From: Micromonospora_H sonneratiae
Lineage (GTDB): Bacteria; Actinomycetota; Actinomycetes; Mycobacteriales; Micromonosporaceae
Assembly (NCBI RefSeq): GCF_042679305.1
Contig: NZ_JBHTMP010000009.1
Coordinates: 62,001 to 126,000, forward strand
Reading direction: 5' to 3'
Length of the DNA: 64,000 nt
The stretch's first letter is position 1. The number at the start of each line of letters is the position of its first letter. Shown here piece by piece: positions 16,616 through 25,274 of this stretch. The notes below the pieces were generated by a model that made no database searches, was not told the origin of the DNA, and worked only from the letters and a program-made list of their open reading frames with translations. The position numbers and the translations under genes were made by a program.

Positions 16616-18015
16616 AGACGATCCAGGCGTACCGGTTCGCCCTCGACCTCACCCCGGGTCAGGAGCGTGACGTGCTCGCGCACGCCGGCGCGGCCCGGGT
16701 GGCGCACAATTGGGCACTGGCCTGGGTCAAGGCGGTCATGGATCAGCGGGCGGCTGAACGCACCTACGGTGTGCCGGACGACCGGCTCACCCCGGCAGCG
16801 TCGTGGTCGCTGCCCGCGCTACGTAAGGCGTGGAACGCCGCCAAGCCGGTGGTCGCGCCGTGGTGGGCGCAGTGTTCCAAGGAGGCGTTCAACACCGGCC
16901 TGGACGCGCTGGCCCGCGCGCTGAAGAACTGGTCGGACTCACGGTCGGGCAAACGGGCCGGGCGGCGGGTCGGCTTCCCTCGGTTCAAGTCCCGCCGCCG
17001 CACCATCCCGTCGGTGCGGTTCACGACCGGTGCCATCCGGGTCGAGCCCGACCGGATGCACGTCGTGTTGCCTCGGCTGGGCCGGTTGAAGCTGCACGAG
17101 TCGGCCCGCAAGCTCGCCCGCCGCCTCGACAACGACACCGCGAGGATCTTGTCCGCGACTGTGCGGCGCGACGGCGGGCGCTGGCACGTCGCGTTCTGCG
17201 TCGAGGTCGAGCGCGCTGAGCGTACACCGGCCCGAACAGACTCGGTGGTCGGTGTGGACGTCGGCATCAAGTACCTTGCGGTGCTGTCGACCGGTGAACT
17301 GGTGGACAACCCGCGCCACCTGGTCGCTGCCCAGCAACGGATGCGTCAGCTCGGCCGTGCCCTGTCGCGGAAGTCCGGCCCGGACCGCCGCACCGGTCGC
17401 CGCCCCTCCAACCGTTGGCAGCGTGCCGCGAACCGGCTCGGCCGCATGCACGCCCGGGTAGCGAACCTGCGCCGCGACGGGCTGCACAAGCTCACCACCC
17501 GGCTGGCCCGCGAGCACGGCACGATCGTGGTCGAAGACCTCAACGTCACCGGCATGCTCGCCAACCGACGCCTGGCCCGGCACATCGCCGACGCCGGGCT
17601 CGCGGAGATCCGCCGCCAACTGGCGTACAAAACCTCCTGGAACGGCGGCCGGCTCGTGGTGGCCGACCGCTGGTACCCGTCCTCCAAGACCTGCTCGGGA
17701 TGCGGCACGGTGAAAGCCAAGCTGGCCCTGTCCGAGCGTGAATATCACTGCGAGGCGTGCGGCCTGGACATCGACCGCGACCGCAACGCCGCCGCGAACC
17801 TGGCCGCCCTGGCGGCCGAGTACGACACCGCCGGGAGTGGCCCGGTGGCAGCACGTGGAGCCATCCGGAAGACCCAGCTTGCTGGGCGGGAGGCCTCGAA
17901 GCGTGAACCCGGCACGGCATCTGCCGGTCGGACCGGGACCGTCCCACTGCAAGGCGGGACTGCTGATCGTGTGCTCGCCAAAGCGCACGAAAAGGTAACG
18001 GTGGTGTGGTCGTGA
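16612..18015 (+). CDS. tnpB: TnpB RNA-guided nuclease, apparently intact
   Basis: A 467-residue TnpB. Members of this family use an RNA from the element's 3' end (omega or reRNA) to cut matching DNA next to a short motif, and are ancestors of Cas12. All catalytic parts are visible: RuvC-I Asp216 in GVDVGIKYLAVLS, RuvC-II Glu308 in IVVEDLNVTGM, RuvC-III Asp in DIDRDRNAAANL (388/390), and the zinc ribbon CSGCG...CEACG. The N-terminal OTB_HTH part (QAYRFALDLTPGQE) is normal. A basic tail of about 60 residues after RuvC-III probably overlaps the RNA scaffold. Its stop is only 26 bases before the gntR start. Confidence 0.93.
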   Translation: MKTIQAYRFALDLTPGQERDVLAHAGAARVAHNWALAWVKAVMDQRAAERTYGVPDDRLTPAASWSLPALRKAWNAAKPVVAPWWAQCSKEAFNTGLDALARALKNWSDSRSGKRAGRRVGFPRFKSRRRTIPSVRFTTGAIRVEPDRMHVVLPRLGRLKLHESARKLARRLDNDTARILSATVRRDGGRWHVAFCVEVERAERTPARTDSVVGVDVGIKYLAVLSTGELVDNPRHLVAAQQRMRQLGRALSRKSGPDRRTGRRPSNRWQRAANRLGRMHARVANLRRDGLHKLTTRLAREHGTIVVEDLNVTGMLANRRLARHIADAGLAEIRRQLAYKTSWNGGRLVVADRWYPSSKTCSGCGTVKAKLALSEREYHCEACGLDIDRDRNAAANLAALAAEYDTAGSGPVAARGAIRKTQLAGREASKREPGTASAGRTGTVPLQGGTADRVLAKAHEKVTVVWS

Positions 18016-18041
18016 CGGCCGAATGGCGAGCAGGTGCTGCC

Positions 18042-18722
18042 ATGGGCACCACCGGGGAGAACCTGGGGTTGGCGACACTTCAGGGCCGGCAGAGTCTCCG
18101 GGAAGAGGTGGCCCAGGCGTTACGGGCGGCGATCGTCGCCGGGCAGCTGCGCCCCGGGACCATCTACTCCGCCCCCACCCTGGCCAGCCAGTTCGGGGTC
18201 TCCCCGACACCGGTCCGGGAGGCGATTCTCGACCTGGCCAAGGAGGGTCTGGTCACCATCGCCAAGAACAAGGGGTTCCGGATCAGCTCGCTGTCCGACC
18301 GCGACCTGGACGAGATCACCGAGATCCGGGAACTGCTGGAGATCCCGGTGGTCGCCAAGCAGGTCGGAAAGCTCTCCGCCGAGCAGCTCAAGCAACTGCG
18401 TTCGCTGGCGAACACGATCGTGGCCGCCGCCAGCCGGGGTGACATCGTCACCTACATCGAGGCGGACACCGCCTTCCACCTCAGCCTGCTCGGCTCGGCC
18501 GGTAACGCACGACTGGTCGACACGGTCGCCGACCTGCGCAACCGGACCAGGTTGTACGGCCTGGACGCCCTGGTCAAGAGTGGTCAACTGGTCGCTTCCG
18601 CCGAGGAGCACGTGCAGTTGGTCGAGCTGCTGACGGCCGGTGAGCGCAGGGCGGTCACCGACCTGATGCGCCGCCACCTGCGCCACGTACGGGGCATCTG
18701 GGCGGACCGGCCCGAGGCGTAG
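18042..18722 (+). CDS. GntR/FadR-type (FCD) regulator of the hydroxyproline genes
   Basis: A 226-residue regulator. The winged HTH (about 10-75: SLREEVAQALRAAIVAGQL, then GVSPTPVREAILDLAKEGLV) is GntR type, and the all-helical C-terminal domain (EITEIRELLEIPVVAKQ, AFHLSLLGSAGNARL) is the FCD ligand-binding domain. The conserved Asp and His residues of the FCD metal site are in EADTAFHLSL. ATG at 18042 has AGGTG nearby; an earlier in-frame start would read through the end of the tnpB gene. It lies directly before the hydroxyproline catabolic operon in the same direction, so it is the obvious controller. Ligand unknown, probably a pathway intermediate. Confidence 0.85.
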   Translation: MGTTGENLGLATLQGRQSLREEVAQALRAAIVAGQLRPGTIYSAPTLASQFGVSPTPVREAILDLAKEGLVTIAKNKGFRISSLSDRDLDEITEIRELLEIPVVAKQVGKLSAEQLKQLRSLANTIVAAASRGDIVTYIEADTAFHLSLLGSAGNARLVDTVADLRNRTRLYGLDALVKSGQLVASAEEHVQLVELLTAGERRAVTDLMRRHLRHVRGIWADRPEA

Positions 18723-18748
18723 TCGCCCCCGGGCACACTTTTCGTCAT

Positions 18749-18945
18749 CCTGTCGAGCTGGGCGCACTGACGGGGCAGGCTGCCCTGCCTCGGACACGGT
18801 TGACCAAGACGTAGGCGCGGCACGGTCCGGCCCCCTCGATCGAGCGCTGCCAGGAATGCCGCGCCAGATCCCCGATCGTCGCCGAGGCCGTTGGTGAGAC
18901 GCCTGTGGCGGACAGCCGGAGGCGTGAACGGGGCAGCTCGACAGG
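18749..18945. repeat. 12-bp inverted repeats flanking a 173-bp core
   Basis: CCTGTCGAGCTG at 18749-18760 is the exact complement of CAGCTCGACAGG at 18934-18945. A third partial copy, GCTCGACAGG, follows at 18955-18964. Similarity between the two arms ends after 12 bases. Could be a decayed small mobile element or chance; no flanking duplication is evident. Confidence 0.4.
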
Positions 18946-19012
18946 CTGGCGGCGGCTCGACAGGTTCACGTCGGATCGACGAGGCTCCTACCAGCGAGGT
19001 CATCCAGATGCA

Positions 19013-19042
19013 TTGATCGATGAAACGAACCCATGCTACTGT
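19013..19042 (+). promoter_or_regulatory. Candidate promoter of the hydroxyproline operon
   Basis: TTGATC at 19013-19018 and TACTGT at 19037-19042 are 18 bases apart and precede the first catabolic gene by about 30 bases. This fits a sigma-70-like promoter overlapping the ATCGAT palindrome where GntR could bind. Confidence 0.35.
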
Positions 19043-19069
19043 GCTATGTAATATTTTACTGGAGGTCGA

Positions 19070-19984
19070 GTGGAAACCATCCCCTGGCGCGGCGTCCTGG
19101 TCGCGACCACGCTGCCGCTACACCCATCCGATCTCGGCGTCGACCTCGACGCCTACTCCGACCATGTCCGTTGGTTGGCGGACAGCGGCTGTGACGGCGT
19201 GGTCCCGAACGGCTCGCTCGGCGAATACCAGGTGCTGACCGCCGCCGAACGGACAGCCGTGGTGCGTGCGGCGGTCGACGCGGCACCCGATGGTTTCGCC
19301 GTCATCCCCGGGGTGGCGGCGTACGGCACCGACGAGGCACAACGCTGGACCGAACAGGCCGCCGAAGCCGGTTGTCCGGCCGTCATGCTGCTACCGCCCA
19401 CGGTCTACCGTGCCGACGAGGCCGCCGTGCTGGCCCACTACCGGGCGGTCGCCAAGGTCGGTCTGCCGATCGTGGCGTACAACAACCCCATCGACACCCG
19501 GGTGGACCTCACCCCGCCCCTGTTGCAGCAACTGTACGACGAGGGGCTCATCGTCGCGGTCAAGGAGTTCAGCGGCGACCCGCGCCGGGCGTACGAGATC
19601 AACGAACTGGCTCCCGGGCTCGACCTGCTGGCCGGGGCCGACGACGTCACCCTCGAACTGGTCGTCGCCGGCGCGGTCGGCTGGATCGGCGGCTTCCCCA
19701 ACGCCATCCCCACCCAGTGCGTCCAGCTCTACCGGGCCGCGCTGGCCGGTGACCTGGCCACCGCCCTGCCGCTCTACCGGTTGCTGCATCCGTTGCTGCG
19801 CTGGGACTCCCGCACCGAGTTCGTCCAGGCGATCAAGCTGTCCATGGACGTCGCCGGACGACCCGGTGGTCCCTGCCGGCCACCCCGGCAGCCGCTGACA
19901 CCACCCGTGGCCACCGCGATCCGGGAAGCCACCCTCCGGGCCCTCGCGGTGGCTGACCAGCCGCTTCCACTGGAGGACGAGTGA
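19070..19984 (+). CDS. DapA-family lyase, likely pyrroline-4-hydroxy-2-carboxylate deaminase
   Basis: A 304-residue member of the dihydrodipicolinate synthase/N-acetylneuraminate lyase family. The TIM barrel shows GSLGEYQVLTAAER, the catalytic tyrosine in PIVAYNNP and the Schiff-base lysine in LIVAVKEFSGDP. By context it should deaminate and dehydrate the pyrroline formed from cis-4-hydroxy-D-proline, giving 2-oxoglutarate semialdehyde. The family also includes keto-deoxy sugar acid dehydratases, which the neighbours make less likely. The start is GTG at 19070 with GGAGG 4 bases upstream. It is the first gene of a seven-gene string and overlaps the epimerase start. Confidence 0.83.
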   Translation: METIPWRGVLVATTLPLHPSDLGVDLDAYSDHVRWLADSGCDGVVPNGSLGEYQVLTAAERTAVVRAAVDAAPDGFAVIPGVAAYGTDEAQRWTEQAAEAGCPAVMLLPPTVYRADEAAVLAHYRAVAKVGLPIVAYNNPIDTRVDLTPPLLQQLYDEGLIVAVKEFSGDPRRAYEINELAPGLDLLAGADDVTLELVVAGAVGWIGGFPNAIPTQCVQLYRAALAGDLATALPLYRLLHPLLRWDSRTEFVQAIKLSMDVAGRPGGPCRPPRQPLTPPVATAIREATLRALAVADQPLPLEDE

Positions 19985-20985
19985 TGCGTACGAACCGGGT
20001 CATCCACGTCGTCGACTCGCACACCGAGGGGATGCCGACCCGCGTCGTGACCGGCGGCATCGGCACCATCCCCGGTGCCACCATGGCCGAACGTCGTCAG
20101 CACTTCGCCACCCACTCGGACCACCTGCGTGGCCTGCTGATGTTCGAGCCGCGCGGACACTCCGCAATGTCCGGGGCCATCCTGCAACCGCCCACCCGAC
20201 CCGACGCCGACTACGGTGTGCTGTTCATCGAGGTCTCCGGCTACCTGCCAATGTGCGGCCACGGCACCATCGGGGTGGCCACCGTCCTGGTCGAGACCGG
20301 CATGGTCGAGGTCACCGAGCCGGTCACCACCGTACGACTGGACACCCCGGCCGGGCTGGTGGTGGCGTCGGTGGCCGTGGAGAACGGCGCGGCCCGGTCC
20401 GTCACCCTGCACAACGTGCCGTCCTTCTCCGTCGCACTCGACGCCCAGGTCGAGGTCCCCGGGCTCGGCCCGGTCCGCTACGACCTCGCCTACGGCGGCA
20501 ACTTCTACGCCATCGTGGAACTGGCCGAACTCGGCATGCGCCTGGACCGCAACGCCAAGCAGCAGTTGCTGGACACGGGTCTGGCCATCATGTCGGCCAT
20601 CAACGCGACCGACCCGCCGAAACACCCGGAACAGGACGACATCTTCGGCTGTCACCACGTCTACCTCGCCGAGGAAGGCTCCGACGCGCGGCTGTCCCGG
20701 CACGCCATGGTGATCCACCCCGGCTGGTTCGACCGGTCCCCGTGCGGCACCGGAACGTCCGCCCGAATGGCCCAACTGCACGCCCGGGGTCAACTCGACC
20801 TGGACACCGACTTCGTCAACGAGTCGTTCCTCGGCACCCACTTCATCGGTCGCCTCGTCGGCACCACCACGGTCGGTGGCCACGAGGCGGTACTGCCCAC
20901 GATCACCGGGCGGGCCTGGGTGACCGCCACCGGGCAGCACCTCCTCGACCCGACGGACCCGTTCCCGGCTGGATTCCTACTGTGA
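19984..20985 (+). CDS. 4-hydroxyproline 2-epimerase (proline racemase family)
   Basis: A 333-residue proline racemase-family enzyme. Both catalytic cysteines are present, Cys91 in MCGHGT and Cys254 in SPCGTGTS. The pair marks true racemases and epimerases rather than the dehydratases of the family, where one is replaced. It should interconvert trans-4-hydroxy-L-proline and cis-4-hydroxy-D-proline, the first pathway step. ATG at 19984 or GTG at 19981 can start it; GTG overlaps the previous stop (GTGA), and GGAGG lies just before. The end overlaps the aldehyde dehydrogenase start. Confidence 0.9.
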   Translation: MRTNRVIHVVDSHTEGMPTRVVTGGIGTIPGATMAERRQHFATHSDHLRGLLMFEPRGHSAMSGAILQPPTRPDADYGVLFIEVSGYLPMCGHGTIGVATVLVETGMVEVTEPVTTVRLDTPAGLVVASVAVENGAARSVTLHNVPSFSVALDAQVEVPGLGPVRYDLAYGGNFYAIVELAELGMRLDRNAKQQLLDTGLAIMSAINATDPPKHPEQDDIFGCHHVYLAEEGSDARLSRHAMVIHPGWFDRSPCGTGTSARMAQLHARGQLDLDTDFVNESFLGTHFIGRLVGTTTVGGHEAVLPTITGRAWVTATGQHLLDPTDPFPAGFLL

Positions 20986-22400
20986 GCGAACTACTGGTCA
21001 GCCGGTCACCGCAGCGACCGGACGAGATCGTCGCCGAGGCGAAGGTCGTCTCCCCCGCCGACGTCACCGCCCTGGCCGACCAGGCCCGAGCGGCACAGGC
21101 ACTGTGGTGGCGGCAGGGCGCGGCAACACGGGCAGCCGCCCTGCGGGCCGTCGCCGACCGGCTGCGCGAACACGCCGACGAGCTGACCGACCTCGTCGTA
21201 CGGGAGGTCGGAAAACCGGTCGGCGAAGCCCGGGGCGAGGTGGCCCGCAGCATCGCGATCCTGGACTACTACGCGCAGTCCAGTTTCACACCCGTCGGCG
21301 AACTCCTCCCGCCCTCGCTGCCGGCCAGCCAGGCCGGCCTGCTCTACACCGAGCGCCGCCCGCACGGTGTCGCCGGATTGATCACCCCCTGGAACTTCCC
21401 GCTGGCGATCCCGCTGTGGAAGGCGGCACCGGCGCTGGCGGCCGGCAACGCCGTACTGCTCAAGCCGTCCCCGGACGCGATCGGCTGCGGCCAGGCCGTC
21501 GAACGGCTCTTCACCGGGCTGGTGCCCGACGGGCTGGTACGCGTCGTACCCGGGGGTGCCGACACCGGGCGGGCGGTCGTCGAGGTCGGTGACGTGCTCT
21601 CCTTCACCGGAAGCGCGGCCGTGGGCCGGCAGGTCGCGGTCGCCGCCACCGGTCGGGGGATCGCGGTGCAGGCCGAGATGGGCGGGCAGAACGCGGCCAT
21701 CGTGCTACCCGACGCCGACATCGAACAGACAGCGGTGATGCTGGCCGGCGCGGCCATGGGCTACGCCGGGCAGAAGTGCACCGCCACCCGCCGGGTCATC
21801 GTCGTCGGGGACGCCGACCGGTTCACCGAGGCGCTGGTGGCCGCCGTACGGTCAATGAACGTCGGCGACCCGGCCGATCCGGCGGTCACCATCGGGCCGG
21901 TCATCAACGCCGCCGCCCGGTCCCGGGTGCGCGACGCCGTCGAAACGGCCCGGACCGCCGGCGGACGGATCCTCACCCCGGCCGGCGGACGGATCCCCGC
22001 CGACGGGTCCGGCCGGTCCGAGGGCTACCACGTCGGTCCGGTGGTGGTCGACCGGATCGACCCCACCCATCCACTGGCCCAGGAGGAGACCTTCGGGCCG
22101 TTCGCGCTGGTCCTGCGCGCCCCGGACGCCGCCACCGCCGTCGAGCTGGCCAACGGCGTGCCGTACGGTCTGGTCACCTCGGTCCACGGGCGGGACATCG
22201 GGGAGTTGCTGCACGTCGCACGGGGTGTCGACACCGGCCTGGTCCGGGTCAACGCCCCCTCCACCGGCGTGGACTTCTACGCGCCGTTCGGTGGGGAGAA
22301 GGCATCCAGCATCGGCCCCCGGGAGCAGGGGCTGACCGCCCTGGACTTCTACACCTCCACCCGCACCATCACCCTGGCCGCACCACCCAGCGCGACCTGA
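20982..22400 (+). CDS. 2-oxoglutarate semialdehyde (2,5-dioxovalerate) dehydrogenase
   Basis: A 472-residue aldehyde dehydrogenase. Motifs include PWNFPLAIPLWK, GNAVLLKPSPDA, FTGSAAVGRQVA, the general-base glutamate in QAEMGGQNAAIVLP, the catalytic cysteine in GYAGQKCTATRR and QEETFGPFALV. In this operon it should oxidise 2-oxoglutarate semialdehyde to 2-oxoglutarate, the last step of hydroxyproline breakdown. It starts with GTG at 20982, overlapping the epimerase TGA by GTGA; no other start near the N-terminus keeps the fold. A 12-base gap with GAGAGGAG leads to the peptidase gene. Confidence 0.88.
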   Translation: MSELLVSRSPQRPDEIVAEAKVVSPADVTALADQARAAQALWWRQGAATRAAALRAVADRLREHADELTDLVVREVGKPVGEARGEVARSIAILDYYAQSSFTPVGELLPPSLPASQAGLLYTERRPHGVAGLITPWNFPLAIPLWKAAPALAAGNAVLLKPSPDAIGCGQAVERLFTGLVPDGLVRVVPGGADTGRAVVEVGDVLSFTGSAAVGRQVAVAATGRGIAVQAEMGGQNAAIVLPDADIEQTAVMLAGAAMGYAGQKCTATRRVIVVGDADRFTEALVAAVRSMNVGDPADPAVTIGPVINAAARSRVRDAVETARTAGGRILTPAGGRIPADGSGRSEGYHVGPVVVDRIDPTHPLAQEETFGPFALVLRAPDAATAVELANGVPYGLVTSVHGRDIGELLHVARGVDTGLVRVNAPSTGVDFYAPFGGEKASSIGPREQGLTALDFYTSTRTITLAAPPSAT

Positions 22401-22412
22401 GAGGAGACTTCG

Positions 22413-23831
22413 GTGAACCATCCCGAACTGCACACCGGCAGCCACGACCTGCCCGTCAGCCCCGCACTCGAGGAGTTCATGCGGACCGGCTGGGCGGACA
22501 CCGAGCTACACGACCTACCGGCCGACGAGGTCGCCCGGTGGACTCCCCAGCGGCGTCGACGCCTGCACGAGGCCTTCCCCGGACAGCGGCTGGTCGTACC
22601 GTCCGGTGGTTTCAAGCAACGCTCCAACGACCAGGACTACCGGTTCCGGCCGCACTCGGCGTACACCTGGGCCACCGGTGACCAGACCTCCGACGGCGTA
22701 CTCGTGATCGAGCCGGACGGCGGGGCCACCCTCTTCATGCGGCCCCGCTCCGACCGCCACACCGGGGAGTTCTTCCGCGACCGCAGGTACGGCGAGCTGT
22801 GGGCCGGGCGGCGACCGACCCTGGGCGAGAACTCCCGCCGGCTGGACCTGCCCACCCGGCACATCGCCGAACTGCCCAAGGCGCTCGCGGGAAACACCCC
22901 GACCCGGGTACTGCGCGGTGTCGACCAGCACGTCGACACGCTGCTGCCGGCCTTCTCCGACGACCACGCCGACGCCGAGTTCGCCGCCGTGTTGGCCGAG
23001 TTGCGGCTGGTCAAGGACGAGTGGGAGATCGCCCAACTGGAAGAGGCCGTCGCGATCACCACCCGGGGCTTCGAGGACGTCGTACGGGCGTTGCCGCAGG
23101 CGAAGCGCACGTCCGAACGCTACCTGGAGGGGGTGTTCTGGCACCGGGCCCGGCTCGAGGGCAACGACGTGGGCTACCACTCGATCATCGCGGCCGGCGC
23201 GCACGCGGCGACGCTGCACTGGATCGAGAACGACGGCCCGGTCCGCGACGGTGACCTCCTGCTGCTGGACGCGGGGGTGGAGACCCGGAGCCTCTACACC
23301 GCCGACATCACCCGGGTGCTGCCGATCTCGGGACGGTTCACCCCGCTGCAACGGGACCTGTACGAGTTGTCCCGCCGGGCCAACGACGCCGCCCTGGCCT
23401 GTCTACGTCCCGGTACGGATTACCGGGCGTTCCACCAGGCGGCGATGGGGGTGCTGGCACAGGGCCTGGCGGATCTGGGCGTACTGCCCTGTTCGGTCGA
23501 GGAGGCGTTGGCCGAGGATTCCGGCCTCTACCGGCGGTGGACCCTGTGCGGATCGGGGCACATGCTCGGTCTCGACGTACACGACTGCGGGGCGGCCCGG
23601 GCCAGCAACTACCTCGACGGACGGCTGGTCGCCGGCCATGTCCTGACCGTCGAGCCGGGGATCTACTTCCAGCCCGACGACGAACTCATCCCGGCTGAGC
23701 TGCGTGGAATGGGATTCCGGATCGAGGAGGACATCCTGATCACCGACGACGGGTACCGGATGCTCTCCGACGCGCTTCCCCGGCGGGCCGACGACGTCGA
23801 GGCTTGGATGCACCGGATCGCCTCGTCGTGA
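22413..23831 (+). CDS. M24 Xaa-Pro aminopeptidase/prolidase
   Basis: A 472-residue M24 'pita-bread' metallopeptidase with the N-terminal AMP_N domain of Xaa-Pro aminopeptidases. The five metal ligands are visible: Asp in LLLLDAGVE, Asp in YTADITRVLP, His in GSGHMLGLDVHD, Glu in TVEPGIYF and Glu in FRIEEDILI. It removes residues before proline or hydroxyproline and has no signal peptide, so it should act on imported collagen peptides in the cytoplasm. GTG at 22413 has GAGAGGAG before it. It lies inside the hydroxyproline operon, which supports a role in freeing hydroxyproline. Confidence 0.9.
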   Translation: MNHPELHTGSHDLPVSPALEEFMRTGWADTELHDLPADEVARWTPQRRRRLHEAFPGQRLVVPSGGFKQRSNDQDYRFRPHSAYTWATGDQTSDGVLVIEPDGGATLFMRPRSDRHTGEFFRDRRYGELWAGRRPTLGENSRRLDLPTRHIAELPKALAGNTPTRVLRGVDQHVDTLLPAFSDDHADAEFAAVLAELRLVKDEWEIAQLEEAVAITTRGFEDVVRALPQAKRTSERYLEGVFWHRARLEGNDVGYHSIIAAGAHAATLHWIENDGPVRDGDLLLLDAGVETRSLYTADITRVLPISGRFTPLQRDLYELSRRANDAALACLRPGTDYRAFHQAAMGVLAQGLADLGVLPCSVEEALAEDSGLYRRWTLCGSGHMLGLDVHDCGAARASNYLDGRLVAGHVLTVEPGIYFQPDDELIPAELRGMGFRIEEDILITDDGYRMLSDALPRRADDVEAWMHRIASS

Positions 23832-24976
23832 GCGATGCCAGCGCGGATGTCGTCGTCGTCGGCGCCGGGATGGTCGGTGCGGCCTGTGCCTACTACGCGA
23901 CGCGGGCGGGCCTGTCCGTCATCGTCGTCGAGCGGGCGGGAGTGGCCGGCGGCACCACCGGGGCCGGCGAGGGCAACATCCTCGTCTCCGACAAACCGCC
24001 CGGCCCGGAGCTGACGCTGGCCCAGCGTTCGGTCCAGCTGTGGCGGGAACTCGGCGACATGCTCGGGCGCCAGCAGATCGAACTGGAGCCCAAGGGGGGT
24101 CTGGTGGTGACCGCCTCGCCACCGGAGCAGGCGGGGCTGGCGGCGCTGGCCGTACGCCAACGCGCGGCCGGAGTGGACGTCGTCGACGTGGCCGCCGACG
24201 AACTCGCCGGCTACGAACCCCACCTGGCCCGGGATCTGGCCGGCGGGGCGTTCTATCCGCAGGACATGCAGGTCCAGCCGATGCTGGCCGCCGCCCGGCT
24301 GCTGCGGGCCAGCGGGGCGCGGGTGTCGACCGCGACCACGGTCACCGGACTGCGCCGCGATCCGGGTGACCGGATCCGGGCGGTGGTCACCGATCGAGGA
24401 CTCATCCACACCCCGGCGGTGGTCAACGCCGCCGGGGTGTGGTCCGGTAACCTCGCCGAGCTGGCCGGGGTACGGCTGCCGGTCCTGCCCCGGCGGGGGT
24501 TCATCCTGGTCACCGAGGCGCTGCCGGCCCTGGTACGGCACAAGGTCTACGCCGCCGGCTACGTGGCCAACGTGGGCCGGGACTCGGCCGACCTGGAGAT
24601 CTCGCCGGTCGTCGAGGGCACCCCGGCGGGGACCATCCTGATCGGCTCCAGCCGCGAACGGGTCGGGTTCGACGCCACGATGTCCCTACCGGCGCTACGC
24701 CAGCTCGCCGCCGGAGCGGTCCGACTCTTCCCGGTCCTCGCCACCGCCTCGACGATCCGGGCCTACCGTGGGTTCCGGCCCTACACCCCCGATCACCTGC
24801 CGGTCATCGGCGCGGACCGAAGGGTGCCCGGCCTGTACCACGCCTGCGGGCACGAGGGTGCGGGCATCGGGCTGGCACCGGTCACCGGCCACTCGATCGC
24901 CGGCCTGTTGACCGGGCAGGCACCCGACCTGGACCTACGCCCCTTCGCCCCGGAGCGCTTCGATGCCCACGTCTGA
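23828..24976 (+). CDS. FAD oxidase subunit of cis-4-hydroxy-D-proline dehydrogenase
   Basis: A DadA/glycine-oxidase-like FAD protein of 382 residues: nucleotide-binding VVVVGAGMVGAACAYYATRA at the N-terminus, a substrate domain, and the FAD-contact tail RPYTPDHLPVIG with HACGHEGAGIGLAP. Together with the next two genes it matches the three-part D-hydroxyproline dehydrogenase (beta, gamma, alpha) known from bacterial hydroxyproline clusters. It would oxidise cis-4-hydroxy-D-proline to the pyrroline. The start is GTG at 23828, which overlaps the peptidase TGA (GTGA); an upstream in-frame ATG at 23804 is possible but inside the peptidase gene. Confidence 0.86.
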   Translation: MSDASADVVVVGAGMVGAACAYYATRAGLSVIVVERAGVAGGTTGAGEGNILVSDKPPGPELTLAQRSVQLWRELGDMLGRQQIELEPKGGLVVTASPPEQAGLAALAVRQRAAGVDVVDVAADELAGYEPHLARDLAGGAFYPQDMQVQPMLAAARLLRASGARVSTATTVTGLRRDPGDRIRAVVTDRGLIHTPAVVNAAGVWSGNLAELAGVRLPVLPRRGFILVTEALPALVRHKVYAAGYVANVGRDSADLEISPVVEGTPAGTILIGSSRERVGFDATMSLPALRQLAAGAVRLFPVLATASTIRAYRGFRPYTPDHLPVIGADRRVPGLYHACGHEGAGIGLAPVTGHSIAGLLTGQAPDLDLRPFAPERFDAHV

Positions 24977-25274
24977 CGATCGGCAACTCCTGCCTGATGA
25001 TCAGCAGTCCCTGTCTGACGGTCCGCACTTCCTCTTCGACGGTCGTCGGATTACCACCGACGGCCAGCGGTCCATCGCCGCCGCGCTGCTCGACGCCGGC
25101 ATCCGCTCCTGGCGTACCACCCGGTTCCAGGGGCGTCCCCGGGGCGTGTTCTGCGGGATCGGGGTCTGCTTCGACTGTCTGGTCCGGGTGAACGGGGTGC
25201 CCGGGCAACGGGCCTGCCTGGTCGTCGCGAACCCCGGCGACGTGGTGGACTCCCAGGACGGGACGGAAGTGTGA
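24963..25274 (+). CDS. [2Fe-2S] subunit of hydroxyproline dehydrogenase
   Basis: A 103-residue ferredoxin-like subunit. The plant-type cluster motif CGIGVCFDCLV, with the fourth cysteine in QRACLVV, binds [2Fe-2S]. It passes electrons between the two flavin subunits. It overlaps the previous gene by 14 bases and the next by GTGA, so the three subunits are made in step. The first 20 residues (Asp/Gln/Leu-rich) look like added linker, and the conserved part starts at HFLFDGRRI. Confidence 0.87.
   Translation: MPTSDDRQLLPDDQQSLSDGPHFLFDGRRITTDGQRSIAAALLDAGIRSWRTTRFQGRPRGVFCGIGVCFDCLVRVNGVPGQRACLVVANPGDVVDSQDGTEV

Larger units (their letters stand above)
16313..18015 (+). mobile_element. IS607-type element, tnpA internally deleted
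   Basis: The pair of a MerR-type HTH serine recombinase gene and a tnpB gene, overlapping by GTGA, is the signature layout of IS607-family elements. The coordinates given cover only the genes. The ends cannot be fixed from one copy, because IS607 elements lack long inverted repeats and make no target duplication. The right end must lie between about 18000 and 18042, since the gntR gene starts there; the left end lies between about 16163 and 16312. Confidence 0.8.
18723..19069. other. Regulatory region before the hydroxyproline operon
   Basis: About 350 bases without a convincing gene. The first part has a pair of 12-bp inverted repeats (listed separately). The last 60 bases are unusually AT-rich for this genome (TGCTATGTAATATTTTAC around 19042) and end in the ribosome site GGAGG at 19061-19065. 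An ATCGAT-centred near-palindrome at 19013-19024 (TTGATCGATGAA) is a candidate GntR operator. Confidence 0.5.

Noticed and set aside
20253..20981. Long upstream extension of the aldehyde dehydrogenase frame through the epimerase gene
   Set aside because: The added 243 codons are Arg/Pro/His-rich shadow; the real start is the GTG overlapping the epimerase stop.
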